Source: Phycisphaerales bacterium (GTDB lineage: Bacteria > Planctomycetota > Phycisphaerae > Phycisphaerales > UBA1924). From it: a DNA stretch of 64,000 nt. A program made the position numbers and the translations under genes. Below the pieces are notes generated by a model. That model was given only the letters and a program-made list of their open reading frames with translations, was not told the origin of the DNA and did not search any database. Location of the stretch: the NCBI GenBank assembly GCA_040217175.1, contig JAVJNT010000002.1:1496001-1560000 (forward strand). Reading direction: 5' to 3'. Positions 43,082-54,897 of this stretch are shown here, piece after piece. Position 1 is the first letter of the stretch. Each line of letters opens with the position of its first letter.

Positions 43082-45850
43082 TCAGCCACCGCGCGCTCCT
43101 AAGAGTTCGAGCGGCCGGCGTCGCGCGAGCGAGAGCACCGCCGGCGCCGCGGCCAGTAGCGTCAGCACCATCGTGACCGCCCAGCTGAACGCGAGCGGCC
43201 CGACGGGCGGCCGCAGCGACAGCGTGAGCCCCACCAGCAACGCATAGAGCCGCTGCCCCGCCCATGCGGCCTGGAAGCCCAAGAGCGTGCCCAGCACGAT
43301 GGCCGCGAGGGCAATGAGGATCGCTTCGGAAAGGATGAGGCGCGCCACGATGCCGCGTGATGCCCCGATCGCGCGCAGCACGCCCAGCTCGTAGCGCCTG
43401 GCATGGATGCCCGCGACGACGAGGTTCGCGACTCCAAAGCACGCGACCAGCATCGCCATGACGGCGACGGCCGAGAACACCGCCAGCGTCGTGCCCGCGA
43501 CGGTCTCGATCTCTCGTTTGATCTGCCGCCCGCTGCCCGCGTCGAGCACGCCGCTGCCGAACAAGACGTCGCGGATCTCGGCGACGGCGACCTCGTCGTT
43601 CGTCTCTTCGTCGAGATCGATCTGAATGAGGTGGATGGCATTCACGCCGAACCGCTCGACCAGGTCGCGCCGCGTGCCGAACACGGCGTGCACGGCCTGC
43701 CTTGCCAGATCCTCGCCCGCGTTGAAGTACTGGCCCACGACCTCCAGCCCCGGGCTGGCGATGACGCCCACGACCTCGAAGTCGTGCGTCTGGCCCTGCA
43801 CGGTGCAGGTGAACGTATCGCCCACGCCCAGACCCTGGGCGACGTTGAACTCGCGCGCCACGATGACGGCCCCGCCCTCGGCCAGCCGGCGCTTGGCCTC
43901 ATCGGCATCGCCCTCGACCCACACCAGTCGGGTCATCACGAAGAACGGCTCGGGCTCGAAGGCGACGAACGTCGTCTGATACGTCTGTAACGCGCGGATG
44001 CCGAAGGCGTCGGTCTCGACCGGAAAGAGCGTGACTGCGCAGGTGCGCTCGACGAAGGGAAGGTCTTCGAGCGCGTCGCGGCTCTCTTCGGTCAGCCGCA
44101 TGCCGCTCACGAACGCATCGGGGAAGTCGATCTGCCCCAGCCAGTCGCGCAGCATCGCCCCGCCCGTGATCCAGTTGGAGATCATGAGCGCCAGGCCGGT
44201 CATGAGCGCGCCGGAAGTGAAGCCCAGCCGATACGGCATCGACCGCACGCTCCGCTGCACGACCTTGCCCGGGAGGCCCATCAGCTTCGATAGCGGGCCA
44301 GCGAACAGCGCTGCCACGAGCAGCAACACCGGCGGGCCGAGCAGGAAGTAGCCCACGAACATCGCCGGCAGGCCAAAGGTCGCATAGCTCCAGAACACGA
44401 CCTGCCCATCGTCTGGCACGCCCACCGCGATGGCCTGGACGGACACGAGCGCGAGCCCGGCGACCGTCAGCACCACCAGCGTGCGCGGTCGCGGCGAGGC
44501 CGCCCGGCTGGAGAGTGCACCCATCGGGCTCGTACGGCTCGCGCGCACCGCCGGCCACGTCGCGCCGAGCAGCCCCGCGGCGATCGAGCCGAAGAACGCC
44601 AGCGCCAGCATGCCGGGCGGCGTTGCGAGGCCACTGGGCAGCACCTCCCGGAAGTACCACGCGCCCGCGGCCGCCACGCCCACGCCCAGCGGTACGCCGA
44701 CGCATGCGCCGACCACGCCGATGAGGATGCCCTCGACGAGCTGGGCCTGGGCGATCTGCCCGCGCGACGCGCCGATGCACCGCAGCATGCCGAGCTCACG
44801 CTGCCGCTCGACCACGCCCGCGCCCAAGCCGGTGACGATGATGAACGCCGCCGACAGCAGTGCCAGCAAGATTGCAAGCGAGAGCCCGAACTGCCCGCTC
44901 TTCATGTTGCGGTCCAGGCCGCTGGTGATGCGCTCGGTGGTCTGGAGCATCGCGCCCTCGGGCGCGTCGGCCTGCCGGGCCTCGACGACGGCCTGCGGGT
45001 CGAACTCGGGCCTCACGGTGATGTCGACCTGCGTGAGCTCGTCGGCCCCGCGGCCGGTCGCGGCACGCAGGCCCTCGAGCGTCAGGAACGCCTGCGGCCT
45101 TCCGCCCAGCGGCGGCGGCTCGCTCATGCCGACGACGGTGAGCTCGCTCGAGCCGAACAGCCGGCGCACGCTCACGGTGTCGCCCAGCCGCAGGCCCTGC
45201 AGGTCGTTGAACGCTTCGGCCTCGGCCTCGTTCGTCGGCGCATCGGTCGGGGCTGGGTCGACCGGATCCTCGCCCGTGCGCACAATCAGCGGGTCGGCTC
45301 GGTCGAACACGCCGAGCTTGCGCACCTGCTCCAGGCTGCCCTGCCAGGTCAATCGCCCCGCGAGCGTCGCGTCGACGACGATCTCGTTTGGTCCTTCGGG
45401 GGCGCGGCCGGCGATGATGCGGATCGGCCGCAGCCGCGCCTCGGCCTGCGGATCCACGCCGATGCCCATGGCGTTGACGCGAAAGTTGGCCTGTCGACGG
45501 AAGTAGCGGCGTTCGGGGTCGTCCTCGCGCGGCGTGTAGACCTCGCGGGTGATCTGGAGCGCCAGGTCTCGCGACAGCCGCGGCGCGGCGGCCTCGACCT
45601 CGGGCCACGCGCGGACGGCGTCAAGCGCGCTGGCGGGCATCATCCCGCCGCGGCCGGTCGGCTCCAGTCGGAGCTGGGCAGCGCCGAAGGTCGCGTCCAT
45701 GCGCGCCCCGACGGCGTTGTTGGCCGACGACAGCGCGCACGCCACGGCGGCGATGAGCGCGGCCGAGAGCGCGACCGCCGCGGTCAGCAGCGCGGTCCTA
45801 GCCCGCCTGCGCCACGCGCTGGTGATAGCGAGCCGCCACGCCGGCCGCAT
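43082..45850 (-). CDS. Large FtsX-family ABC exporter permease
   Basis: The 922-residue permease has two FtsX modules. An N-terminal helix (LLTAAVALSAALIAAVACAL) precedes a periplasmic domain. The first FtsX core spans ~320-460 (RQRELGMLRCIGASRGQIA), then two helices (~470-540), a second periplasmic domain, and the second core at ~790-910 (RRYELGVLRAIGASRGIVA). This is the AcidobacterialABC/MacB-like long form that exports lipids, lipoproteins or peptides. Its start overlaps the ATPase gene by 53 bp, with GAGG upstream, so the pair forms one transporter. Confidence 0.88.
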   Translation of the reverse strand: MRPAWRLAITSAWRRRARTALLTAAVALSAALIAAVACALSSANNAVGARMDATFGAAQLRLEPTGRGGMMPASALDAVRAWPEVEAAAPRLSRDLALQITREVYTPREDDPERRYFRRQANFRVNAMGIGVDPQAEARLRPIRIIAGRAPEGPNEIVVDATLAGRLTWQGSLEQVRKLGVFDRADPLIVRTGEDPVDPAPTDAPTNEAEAEAFNDLQGLRLGDTVSVRRLFGSSELTVVGMSEPPPLGGRPQAFLTLEGLRAATGRGADELTQVDITVRPEFDPQAVVEARQADAPEGAMLQTTERITSGLDRNMKSGQFGLSLAILLALLSAAFIIVTGLGAGVVERQRELGMLRCIGASRGQIAQAQLVEGILIGVVGACVGVPLGVGVAAAGAWYFREVLPSGLATPPGMLALAFFGSIAAGLLGATWPAVRASRTSPMGALSSRAASPRPRTLVVLTVAGLALVSVQAIAVGVPDDGQVVFWSYATFGLPAMFVGYFLLGPPVLLLVAALFAGPLSKLMGLPGKVVQRSVRSMPYRLGFTSGALMTGLALMISNWITGGAMLRDWLGQIDFPDAFVSGMRLTEESRDALEDLPFVERTCAVTLFPVETDAFGIRALQTYQTTFVAFEPEPFFVMTRLVWVEGDADEAKRRLAEGGAVIVAREFNVAQGLGVGDTFTCTVQGQTHDFEVVGVIASPGLEVVGQYFNAGEDLARQAVHAVFGTRRDLVERFGVNAIHLIQIDLDEETNDEVAVAEIRDVLFGSGVLDAGSGRQIKREIETVAGTTLAVFSAVAVMAMLVACFGVANLVVAGIHARRYELGVLRAIGASRGIVARLILSEAILIALAAIVLGTLLGFQAAWAGQRLYALLVGLTLSLRPPVGPLAFSWAVTMVLTLLAAAPAVLSLARRRPLELLGARGG

Positions 45851-46535
45851 CGAGCCCCTCCGTTTCGATGTGTCCGTCCATCTGGCCGTCGCGCAGCACG
45901 AAGATGCGCTGGCAGTGCGACGCTGCCGCCGGCTCGTGCGTCACCATGAGCACCGTCGCCTGCTGCTCGCGCGCGACCTCGCCCAGCAGGTTCCACAGCT
46001 TCTCGCCGGTCTGGGAGTCGAGCGCCCCGGTTGGCTCGTCGGCCAGGATGACCCGGGGCGAGAACAGCAGCGCCCGCGCGATCGCCACGCGCTGCTGCTC
46101 GCCGCCGCTGAGCGCATCGGGCCGGTGGTCCCCGCGGTCACCCACGCCCAGGCGGTCCAGCAGGCTCGCGGCGTGCTCGCGCATCTGGGGCGTGTCCTCG
46201 CCCGCGAGCGCGGCGGGCAGGGACACGTTCTCGCGCGCCGTCAGCGTCGGGATGAGGTTGAACTGTTGGAAGATGATGCCGATCGACTTGCGCCGGTACG
46301 CGTTGGCCTCGCGCTCGCCGAGCTGATCGACCCGGACGCCGGCGACCTCGATCTCGCCCTCGTCTGGCGAATCCATCGCGGCCAACAGGTGCAGGAGCGT
46401 GCTCTTGCCGCTGCCGCTCTGGCCCATGATCGCGAAGAAGCCCGGCCCGTCGATCGACAGGTCGAGCCCGCGCAGGGCGTGCACCGTGCGCCCGCCAAGG
46501 CCGTATCGCTTGTGCAGTCCGTGGCAGCGGATCAT
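45798..46535 (-). CDS. ABC transporter ATPase (LolD/MacB type)
   Basis: The 245-residue ATPase shows Walker A GQSGSGKSTLL, the Q-loop IIFQQFNLIPTLTARENV, the signature LSGGEQQRVAIARAL and Walker B VILADEPTGALD, followed by the H-loop VTHE. The N-terminus IRCHGLHKRYGLGGRTVHAL is typical of the LolD family. The ATG at 46535 is chosen because it starts the conserved domain; upstream sequence is low-complexity. It powers the overlapping permease gene and lies 31 bp after gcvH. Confidence 0.93.
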   Translation of the reverse strand: MIRCHGLHKRYGLGGRTVHALRGLDLSIDGPGFFAIMGQSGSGKSTLLHLLAAMDSPDEGEIEVAGVRVDQLGEREANAYRRKSIGIIFQQFNLIPTLTARENVSLPAALAGEDTPQMREHAASLLDRLGVGDRGDHRPDALSGGEQQRVAIARALLFSPRVILADEPTGALDSQTGEKLWNLLGEVAREQQATVLMVTHEPAAASHCQRIFVLRDGQMDGHIETEGLDAAGVAARYHQRVAQAG

Positions 46536-46566
46536 GCTACTTGTTGGGCCGCCGGCCGGGGGTCTT

Positions 46567-46947
46567 TCATGCGCCGCCGCTGTCGGCGTACGCGGCAGCA
46601 TCCATCAGGTCGTCGAGCTGGCCGGCGTCGCTGGCCTTGACCTTCACCAGCCAGCCCTTGCCGTAGCAGTCTTCGTTGATGAGGCCCGGGTTGTCGCCCA
46701 GCGCGTCGTTGACCTCGACGACTTCGCCGTCGACGTGGCTGTAGATGTCGCTGGTGGTCTTGACCGACTCGACCTCGCCCACGGCGTCGCCCTTGCCCAG
46801 GCTCGTGCCGGCCGGCTTCATCTCGACGAACGTCACGTCGGTGAGCTGATCGACGGCGAACTGGGTGATGCCGATGACCACCGTGTCGCCCTCGAGCTTG
46901 TGCCATTCGTGGGAGTCGCTGTAGCGGCGGTCGTCGGGTGCGGCCAT
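46567..46947 (-). CDS. gcvH: Glycine cleavage system H protein
   Basis: GcvH carries the lipoyl arm that shuttles the aminomethyl group between the P, T and L proteins. The 126-residue protein has YSDSHEWHKLEG near the start, the lipoylation site EVESVKTTSDIYS (Lys63), and the end DCYGKGWLVKVKASD. The ATG at 46947 has GAGGAC upstream. gcvT and gcvP are not in the window. It is followed by an unrelated ABC exporter, possibly in the same transcript. Confidence 0.95.
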   Translation of the reverse strand: MAAPDDRRYSDSHEWHKLEGDTVVIGITQFAVDQLTDVTFVEMKPAGTSLGKGDAVGEVESVKTTSDIYSHVDGEVVEVNDALGDNPGLINEDCYGKGWLVKVKASDAGQLDDLMDAAAYADSGGA

Positions 46948-46985
46948 GGTGAACAAGTCCTCGGGCAGGGCGTGCGGATCGACGT

Positions 46986-47032
46986 GGCGGTCGCCCTTGG
47001 TCGATGGGCGATCCGCCGGGACGGCAATGCTA
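46986..47032 (-). promoter_or_regulatory. gcvH promoter candidate and 5' leader hairpin
   Basis: On the minus strand, TAGCAT (47032-47027) is a possible -10. Just after it, GGCGG and TCGCCC pair with GGGCGA and CCGCC around a nine-base loop and one bulged base, making an 11-bp hairpin (46986-47017) at the start of the transcript. It does not match the glycine riboswitch core. Confidence 0.4.
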
Positions 47033-47096
47033 TGGGCGAAGGCTCCCGAAGCCACCCTCGGGCGTTGCGACGGGGGATGCCCGCCGATCGGGCGAC

Positions 47097-47102
47097 TACA
47101 GT
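47097..47102 (+). promoter_or_regulatory. TACAGT -10 box six bases before the TIM-barrel/H1-tail gene
   Basis: TACAGT is followed by GCCCCG and the ATG at 47109, with no ribosome binding site. A leaderless transcript is predicted. Confidence 0.45.
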
Positions 47103-47108
47103 GCCCCG

Positions 47109-48233
47109 ATGCTGCTCGCCCTCGCCGCCCGCTCCTTGCGCTCCATGCTCGCCGGCAAGGACGCAAGCCTGCCACTGACCGACCTGCCCCGCTTCGCCCA
47201 CGAGCAACTGGGCCTGCACGGGCTGATGCTGTCGGCAGACCTCTTGGCCGGCCGCACCCGGGACGATCTCTCCCGCCTGCGCGACGCGGCCGACCGGGCC
47301 CGATGCTCGTGCCTCGTCCTGCTCGAGGAAGACCCCCAGAAGCTCGCCGCCGCCGACGCGAGCGCCGCGGCCGAGCGCATCCGCCGGGTCATGGCCGCCG
47401 CCAGCCTGCTGGGCTGCAACGCCGCGAGCGTCGCGGTCGACGCACCCGACTCCCCCGAGGCGCTCGAGATCGTGGCCGAGCGGTTCAAGGCCCTCATGGG
47501 CGAGGCCGAGCAGCGCGAGCTCAACCTGCTCATCATGCCCGGCTCGAGCAAGCGTCCCGGGCTGACCTCGTCGCCCGATCGCCTGACGGAGCTGCTCAAG
47601 AAGATCGGCGGCTTCCGCGTGGGCACCATGCCCGACTTCGCCCACGCCGCCGAGGCAGAAGACCCGCCCGCGTACTTGCGGAAGGTCACGCCCTACGCCT
47701 CGGCCGTGCTGGGCTCGACGCTTGGCTTCAAGGTGATCGAGGGCGAGCTCGACGACGAGCGGGCGATCGTGGAGCACCAGGGCTATGACCTGGCCGCCGC
47801 GGTCGAGGCCATCGCCGCGGTCGGCTACGACGGCGCCGTGGGCCTCGACTACCACGGCGAGGGCGATCTCCGAATGGGCCTGCGTCGCAGCCGTGAAGGC
47901 TTTGCGCTGGCGATGGAGGGCAAGGGCGGCCCGTTCAGCCTGGTTCAGGACGAGGAAGAGTTCGACGACGAGATGGACGCCGCCGCCGCCGCGCTGCTTG
48001 ACGCCATCCTGAGCGATGACGGCGGCGAAGACGACGAAGGCGAGGACGACGACGAGGGAGATTCGGGCGACGCCGTCGACCGCGACTCGGACGATGGCGA
48101 CGCGGCGGCCGATGACGCTGCTCCCGCCGAGCCGGCCCCGACGAAGACCAGCAAGAAGACGACGAAGAAGCCCGCCAAGAAGACCACAAAGAAGACCGCC
48201 AAGAAGGCCACCGACGACGGAGACGAGGCATGA
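47109..48233 (+). CDS. TIM-barrel (sugar isomerase-like) protein with acidic and histone H1-like tail
   Basis: Residues 1-280 of this 374-residue protein follow the xylose-isomerase-like TIM-barrel plan, with ELNLLIMPGSSKRPG, KVIEGELDDERAIVEHQGYDL and GYDGAVGLDYHGEGDLRMG. Metal-ligand positions are partly replaced, so activity is uncertain. Residues ~283-340 are almost all Asp, Glu, Gly and Ala. The last ~35 residues are Lys/Thr/Ala/Pro-rich (TKKPAKKTTKKTAKKA), like the tail of histone H1 or bacterial Hc1 proteins that bind nucleic acid. The stop overlaps cmk as ATGA. I do not know of a defined function for this combination. Confidence 0.7.
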   Translation: MLLALAARSLRSMLAGKDASLPLTDLPRFAHEQLGLHGLMLSADLLAGRTRDDLSRLRDAADRARCSCLVLLEEDPQKLAAADASAAAERIRRVMAAASLLGCNAASVAVDAPDSPEALEIVAERFKALMGEAEQRELNLLIMPGSSKRPGLTSSPDRLTELLKKIGGFRVGTMPDFAHAAEAEDPPAYLRKVTPYASAVLGSTLGFKVIEGELDDERAIVEHQGYDLAAAVEAIAAVGYDGAVGLDYHGEGDLRMGLRRSREGFALAMEGKGGPFSLVQDEEEFDDEMDAAAAALLDAILSDDGGEDDEGEDDDEGDSGDAVDRDSDDGDAAADDAAPAEPAPTKTSKKTTKKPAKKTTKKTAKKATDDGDEA

Positions 48234-49087
48234 GCCGCCAGGGGGATACGCTCCGTTCGGCGGCCGTCGCGGTCGAGGTCGCCTCCGGGCCAGAGGGGCG
48301 GCCCGGTGAATCAGGCACTCCAGGCGATCGGCGGCCCTCGGCCAAGCGAGCCAGCGTGATCCCCCACGACGTGGACATCATCGTCACCATCGACGGGCCC
48401 GCCGGCACCGGCAAGAGCACCGTCGCCCAGGCCCTCGCCGAGCGTCTGGGGCTCGACCTGCTGGACACCGGAGCCATGTATCGCGCCGCGGCGGCCATCG
48501 CGATCGATCGCGGCATGATCGACGGCATCGAGGCGGGCGACGCCGAGACCATCGCGAAGTTCGTCGACGTCATCGCCCAGGCCGACCTGCACTTCGACTG
48601 GAACACCGATCCACCGGCCATCATGGCTTGGATCACCGAGCATAAGAAGTTCGAGCCGCTCAACGACCGCATCCGCACGCCCGACGTGACCAAGGCCGTC
48701 TCGATCGTCGCGGGCATCGCCGAGCTGCGACGCCACATGGTCCGCAAGCAGCGGCTCATCGGCCAGCAGCACCCGCGCCTCGTGACCGAGGGCCGCGATC
48801 AGGGCTCGGTCGTTTTTCCTGATGCACTCGTGAAGTTCTTCCTCGACGCCGACCTCGAAGTGCGTGCCCAGCGGCGGGCCGACCAGCTCCGCGAGGCGGG
48901 CTACCCCGTCGAGGCCGAGCAACTGATGGAGGACCTCGCGCGGCGGGACGAGCTCGATCGCAGCCGCGACGAAGGCCCGCTGATCTGTCCCGACGACGCG
49001 ACCACCGTCGACACCACCAGCCTGAGCTTCGACGGCGTCGTCGATCGGCTGGAGCGCGACGTGCTCGACCGCGTGGGCGTCGCCTAG
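48230..49087 (+). CDS. cmk: Cytidylate kinase
   Basis: Cmk phosphorylates CMP and dCMP. The 285-residue form has the P-loop TIDGPAGTGKSTVAQALAERL, the CMP-binding DTGAMYRAAA, the family motif TEGRDQGSVVFPDALVKFFLDA and the LID region RAQRRADQL. The first ~42 residues are not conserved. The true start could be the GTG at 48356 (VIPHDVDIIVTIDG), but the ATG at 48230 overlaps the previous stop as ATGA, which favours coupling. It is followed 13 bp later by plsC, a common gene order. Confidence 0.94.
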   Translation: MSRQGDTLRSAAVAVEVASGPEGRPGESGTPGDRRPSAKRASVIPHDVDIIVTIDGPAGTGKSTVAQALAERLGLDLLDTGAMYRAAAAIAIDRGMIDGIEAGDAETIAKFVDVIAQADLHFDWNTDPPAIMAWITEHKKFEPLNDRIRTPDVTKAVSIVAGIAELRRHMVRKQRLIGQQHPRLVTEGRDQGSVVFPDALVKFFLDADLEVRAQRRADQLREAGYPVEAEQLMEDLARRDELDRSRDEGPLICPDDATTVDTTSLSFDGVVDRLERDVLDRVGVA

Positions 49088-49100
49088 CCGGACCGGGCCC

Positions 49101-49817
49101 GTGAGCGAGCCGGACGCACATGCCCCGCCGCAGAAGACGCTGGCCTACCGCATCGGCCAGCCGATCACGCGCGCGTACTTCCGCGGCTTCCACGACGTCC
49201 GCTGGATGCACCCCGAGCGCGTGCCCGCCGACGGCCCGCTGCTCGTCGTGGCAAACCACCAGAGCTACTACGACCCGCCGCTGATCGGCGGCGGCATCAC
49301 GAATCGACCGCTGGACTACCTGGCGCGCGCGGGCCTCTTCAAGAACCCGCTGTTCTCCCGGTTCATCAGCGCGTTCAACGCGTTCCCCATCAAGGAAGAT
49401 ACGGGCGACCGGGCCGCCCTCAATACCGTGATCGATCGCCTGCAAGCCGGCGGCGCGGTGCTGCTCTTCCCCGAGGGTCGCCGCACGCGCCAGGGCCACG
49501 TCATGCCCCTGAAACGCGGCATGGCGCTCATCTTGCGAAAGGCCCGCTGCCCGCTGCTGCCGGTCGCCATCGACGGCGTCTTCGACGTCTTCCCGCCGGG
49601 GCAAAAGCGGCCGAGCTTGTTCAAGGGCCCCATCGGCGTCCACTACGGCGAGCCCATCATGCCCGACGAGCTGCCGCGGCACGCCGAGCCGCTGCTAACG
49701 ATGCTGCACGACCGCATCGACGCGCAGCGCCTGGAACTTCGTCTCGAGCTGCTCAAGCAGAGCAACGGCAGGTTTCCGGCGCCGCTTGGACCGAAGACGC
49801 CGGGCGCCATGGAGTGA
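49101..49817 (+). CDS. plsC: 1-acyl-sn-glycerol-3-phosphate acyltransferase
   Basis: PlsC acylates lysophosphatidic acid at the inner membrane. The 238-residue protein has the acceptor motif VVANHQSYYDPPL (the HX4D box), FPIKEDTGDRAAL, the glycerol-phosphate site LLFPEGRRTRQG and PVAIDGVFDVFP. The start is GTG at 49101, as no upstream ATG exists after the cmk stop. It is the last gene of the TIM/cmk/plsC cluster and faces a MacB-like permease gene nine bases away. Confidence 0.92.
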   Translation: MSEPDAHAPPQKTLAYRIGQPITRAYFRGFHDVRWMHPERVPADGPLLVVANHQSYYDPPLIGGGITNRPLDYLARAGLFKNPLFSRFISAFNAFPIKEDTGDRAALNTVIDRLQAGGAVLLFPEGRRTRQGHVMPLKRGMALILRKARCPLLPVAIDGVFDVFPPGQKRPSLFKGPIGVHYGEPIMPDELPRHAEPLLTMLHDRIDAQRLELRLELLKQSNGRFPAPLGPKTPGAME

Positions 49818-49826
49818 CCTTCGTCG

Positions 49827-51152
49827 CTAATCGTGGCGCAGTGCGACGATCGGGTCTTGCTTGGCCGCCTTGCGCGCCGGGTAGAGGCCGAAGATCAGGC
49901 CCGTCAGTACCGCCACGGTCATCGCCACGATCACCGACCACCACGCGAGTTGCGTCGGCAGGCTCGCGTCGGAGGGAATGAACCGGCCGACGAGCGGCAC
50001 GTTGGGCAGCAGCGGCACCGCCCAGCCCAGCAGCAGGCTAAGCCCGACGCCGATCGCGACGCCGATGAGCCCGCCGATGAGGCTCAGCACGCTGGTCTCG
50101 ACGAGGAACTGCCAGACGATGTGCTTGCGCGTCGCGCCCAATGCCCGGCGGATGCCGATCTCTCGCGTTCGCTCGGTTACCGTCGCAAGCATGATGTTCA
50201 TGATGCCGATGCCGCCCACCAGAAGGCTGATGCCCGCGATGGCCATGAGCATGAGCGTGCCGCGGAGGGCCGCCCGCTCGGCGTTCTCCAGCAGCTCGAA
50301 GGGCACGACCATGGTCACGTCGGTCATGCCGTCGCGCCGCGTCTCGAGCACCCGCTCCAGGCGCTGGGCCAGGCCTACGACCTGCTCGCGCTCGGGCACG
50401 GTCAGGTACAGCTCGCTCACGTGCACCTCAGACGCGTTGAACGAGCCGCTGGTGCGGCGGAAGACGGTGTCGCCGAAGACGTACCGCGCCGTCTCGATGG
50501 GCACGTGCACGTCCTGGTTCAGGTCTCGGCCGACCAGGGCCGAACCAGCGCCGCCGGCCAGGCCGACGGGCGAGAGCACGCCCACGATCCGAAGCGCCTT
50601 GTCGTCGATGCGGATCGTGCTGCCCAGCGGGTCTTCGAGCGGGAAGAGCTGCCGCGATACCTCGTTGCCGATGACGCACACCATCGCCCGCTCGGCGTTG
50701 TCGCTCTCGGTCAGGTACCGGCCGCGCGCTACGCGCAGGTTGGCGACCTCCGCCAGCAGCGGGTCGACGCCGTACGCCTGGCTGGTCTGCTTCTGCGGTC
50801 CGCGGATGATCTCCGAACCGACTTCCTTGAGCGCCACGATGCGCGCATCGTCCGAGAAGTTGTCATAGATGATCCGCAGGTCGTTCCACGTGATGCCGTA
50901 ATTGACGACGAACGACCGCTCCTGGCCCTGCTGCTGGGTCTCGGGCGGCCGCTGGCTGCGGATGATGATGTTGCGGGCGCCCAATTGCTCGATCTGGCGC
51001 AACGCCTCCTGCTTGCTGCCCTCGCCGATGGACACCATACAGATCACGGCCGCGACGCCCAGGATGATGCCCAGGGCCGTCAGGAAGCTGCGCAGCTTGT
51101 GCAAGCGGAGGTTGGCGATGCCCAGTCGGATGGTTTCGAGCAGGAATGTCAC
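49827..51152 (-). CDS. MacB-type ABC transporter permease
   Basis: The 441-residue protein has one N-terminal helix (LRSFLTALGIILGVAAVICMV), a MacB periplasmic core domain (~50-290) and three C-terminal FtsX helices. It carries ERTREIGIRRALGATRKHI and ends PARKAAKQDPIVALRHD. This is the short MacB permease, which normally pairs with an ATPase and a HlyD-like adaptor; neither is adjacent. The start is GTG at 51152 with GGTGA upstream. Confidence 0.9.
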   Translation of the reverse strand: MTFLLETIRLGIANLRLHKLRSFLTALGIILGVAAVICMVSIGEGSKQEALRQIEQLGARNIIIRSQRPPETQQQGQERSFVVNYGITWNDLRIIYDNFSDDARIVALKEVGSEIIRGPQKQTSQAYGVDPLLAEVANLRVARGRYLTESDNAERAMVCVIGNEVSRQLFPLEDPLGSTIRIDDKALRIVGVLSPVGLAGGAGSALVGRDLNQDVHVPIETARYVFGDTVFRRTSGSFNASEVHVSELYLTVPEREQVVGLAQRLERVLETRRDGMTDVTMVVPFELLENAERAALRGTLMLMAIAGISLLVGGIGIMNIMLATVTERTREIGIRRALGATRKHIVWQFLVETSVLSLIGGLIGVAIGVGLSLLLGWAVPLLPNVPLVGRFIPSDASLPTQLAWWSVIVAMTVAVLTGLIFGLYPARKAAKQDPIVALRHD

Positions 51153-51290
51153 GCGGAATCACCCGATAGAGGCCAAGTGGAGCCGACGGCCGCCGGCGGA
51201 CGAATAGGCAGCGGCCAGGAACCAGGATGGTAGTGGCCCCCGCGTCCGTCGCGGGCCGAGGAATCAGATTCACAAGGGATACCGATCGAC

Positions 51291-51623
51291 GTGCCGCAGG
51301 CTGCCAGATCCATCGACATCGGAATCGAGACCGCGACCGAGCGCGGGTGGCTGTACGAGGTCACGCTCACCGGCCGGGGCGGCTCCACGACGCACGCCGT
51401 CAGCCTGAGCTGGCACGACCACGACTACTGGTGCGGCGGCGCCCTCGCCCCCAGCCGCCTGCTCGAGCGACTCCTGGGCCTGCTGACCCGCCAACTCGGC
51501 ACGGGCGATACGCCCGCCTCGCTCCCCGCCCGATTCGACTGCGCCACGGCGCGTCGCTGGCTGCCGGAGATCGACGACCTGCTCCGCGAGGGGCCGATGG
51601 GCGGCGGCGCAGCGCCTGCCTGA
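51291..51623 (+). CDS. Small conserved-looking hypothetical protein
   Basis: I do not recognise a family. The 110-residue soluble protein begins MPQAARSIDIGIETATERG. Its first half is beta-rich (WLYEVTLTGRGGSTTHAVSL) and has an aromatic HDHDYWCGG segment. The second half is helical (RLLERLLGLLTRQL, TARRWLPEIDDLL). The start is GTG at 51291. It sits between a MacB-like permease (divergent) and uvrA (convergent). The alternation of polar and non-polar residues supports real coding. Confidence 0.6.
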   Translation: MPQAARSIDIGIETATERGWLYEVTLTGRGGSTTHAVSLSWHDHDYWCGGALAPSRLLERLLGLLTRQLGTGDTPASLPARFDCATARRWLPEIDDLLREGPMGGGAAPA

Positions 51624-51643
51624 ACGGGCTCACGGAGGCGGGC

Positions 51644-54757
<3,114 letters not shown>

Positions 54758-54897
54758 CTCGTTCTCGTTGCCCGCCCGCCGGTTTTCGGCGAGCCGGACT
54801 CCCACGATAGCGCGCCCGAACACCGAGCGAACACCGGAAATCTCCGCCGGGCGGGTCATCCTGCAGCCACGTACATTTCGCCCGACCGGAGGACCGA

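Noticed and set aside
43082-45850. The long permease as a fusion of two genes
   Set aside because: Two FtsX modules in one ~900-residue chain is a known architecture, and the frame is continuous with no internal start signal.
46948-47108. Glycine riboswitch upstream of gcvH
   Set aside because: The leader is short and lacks the conserved tandem aptamer cores; only a simple hairpin is visible.
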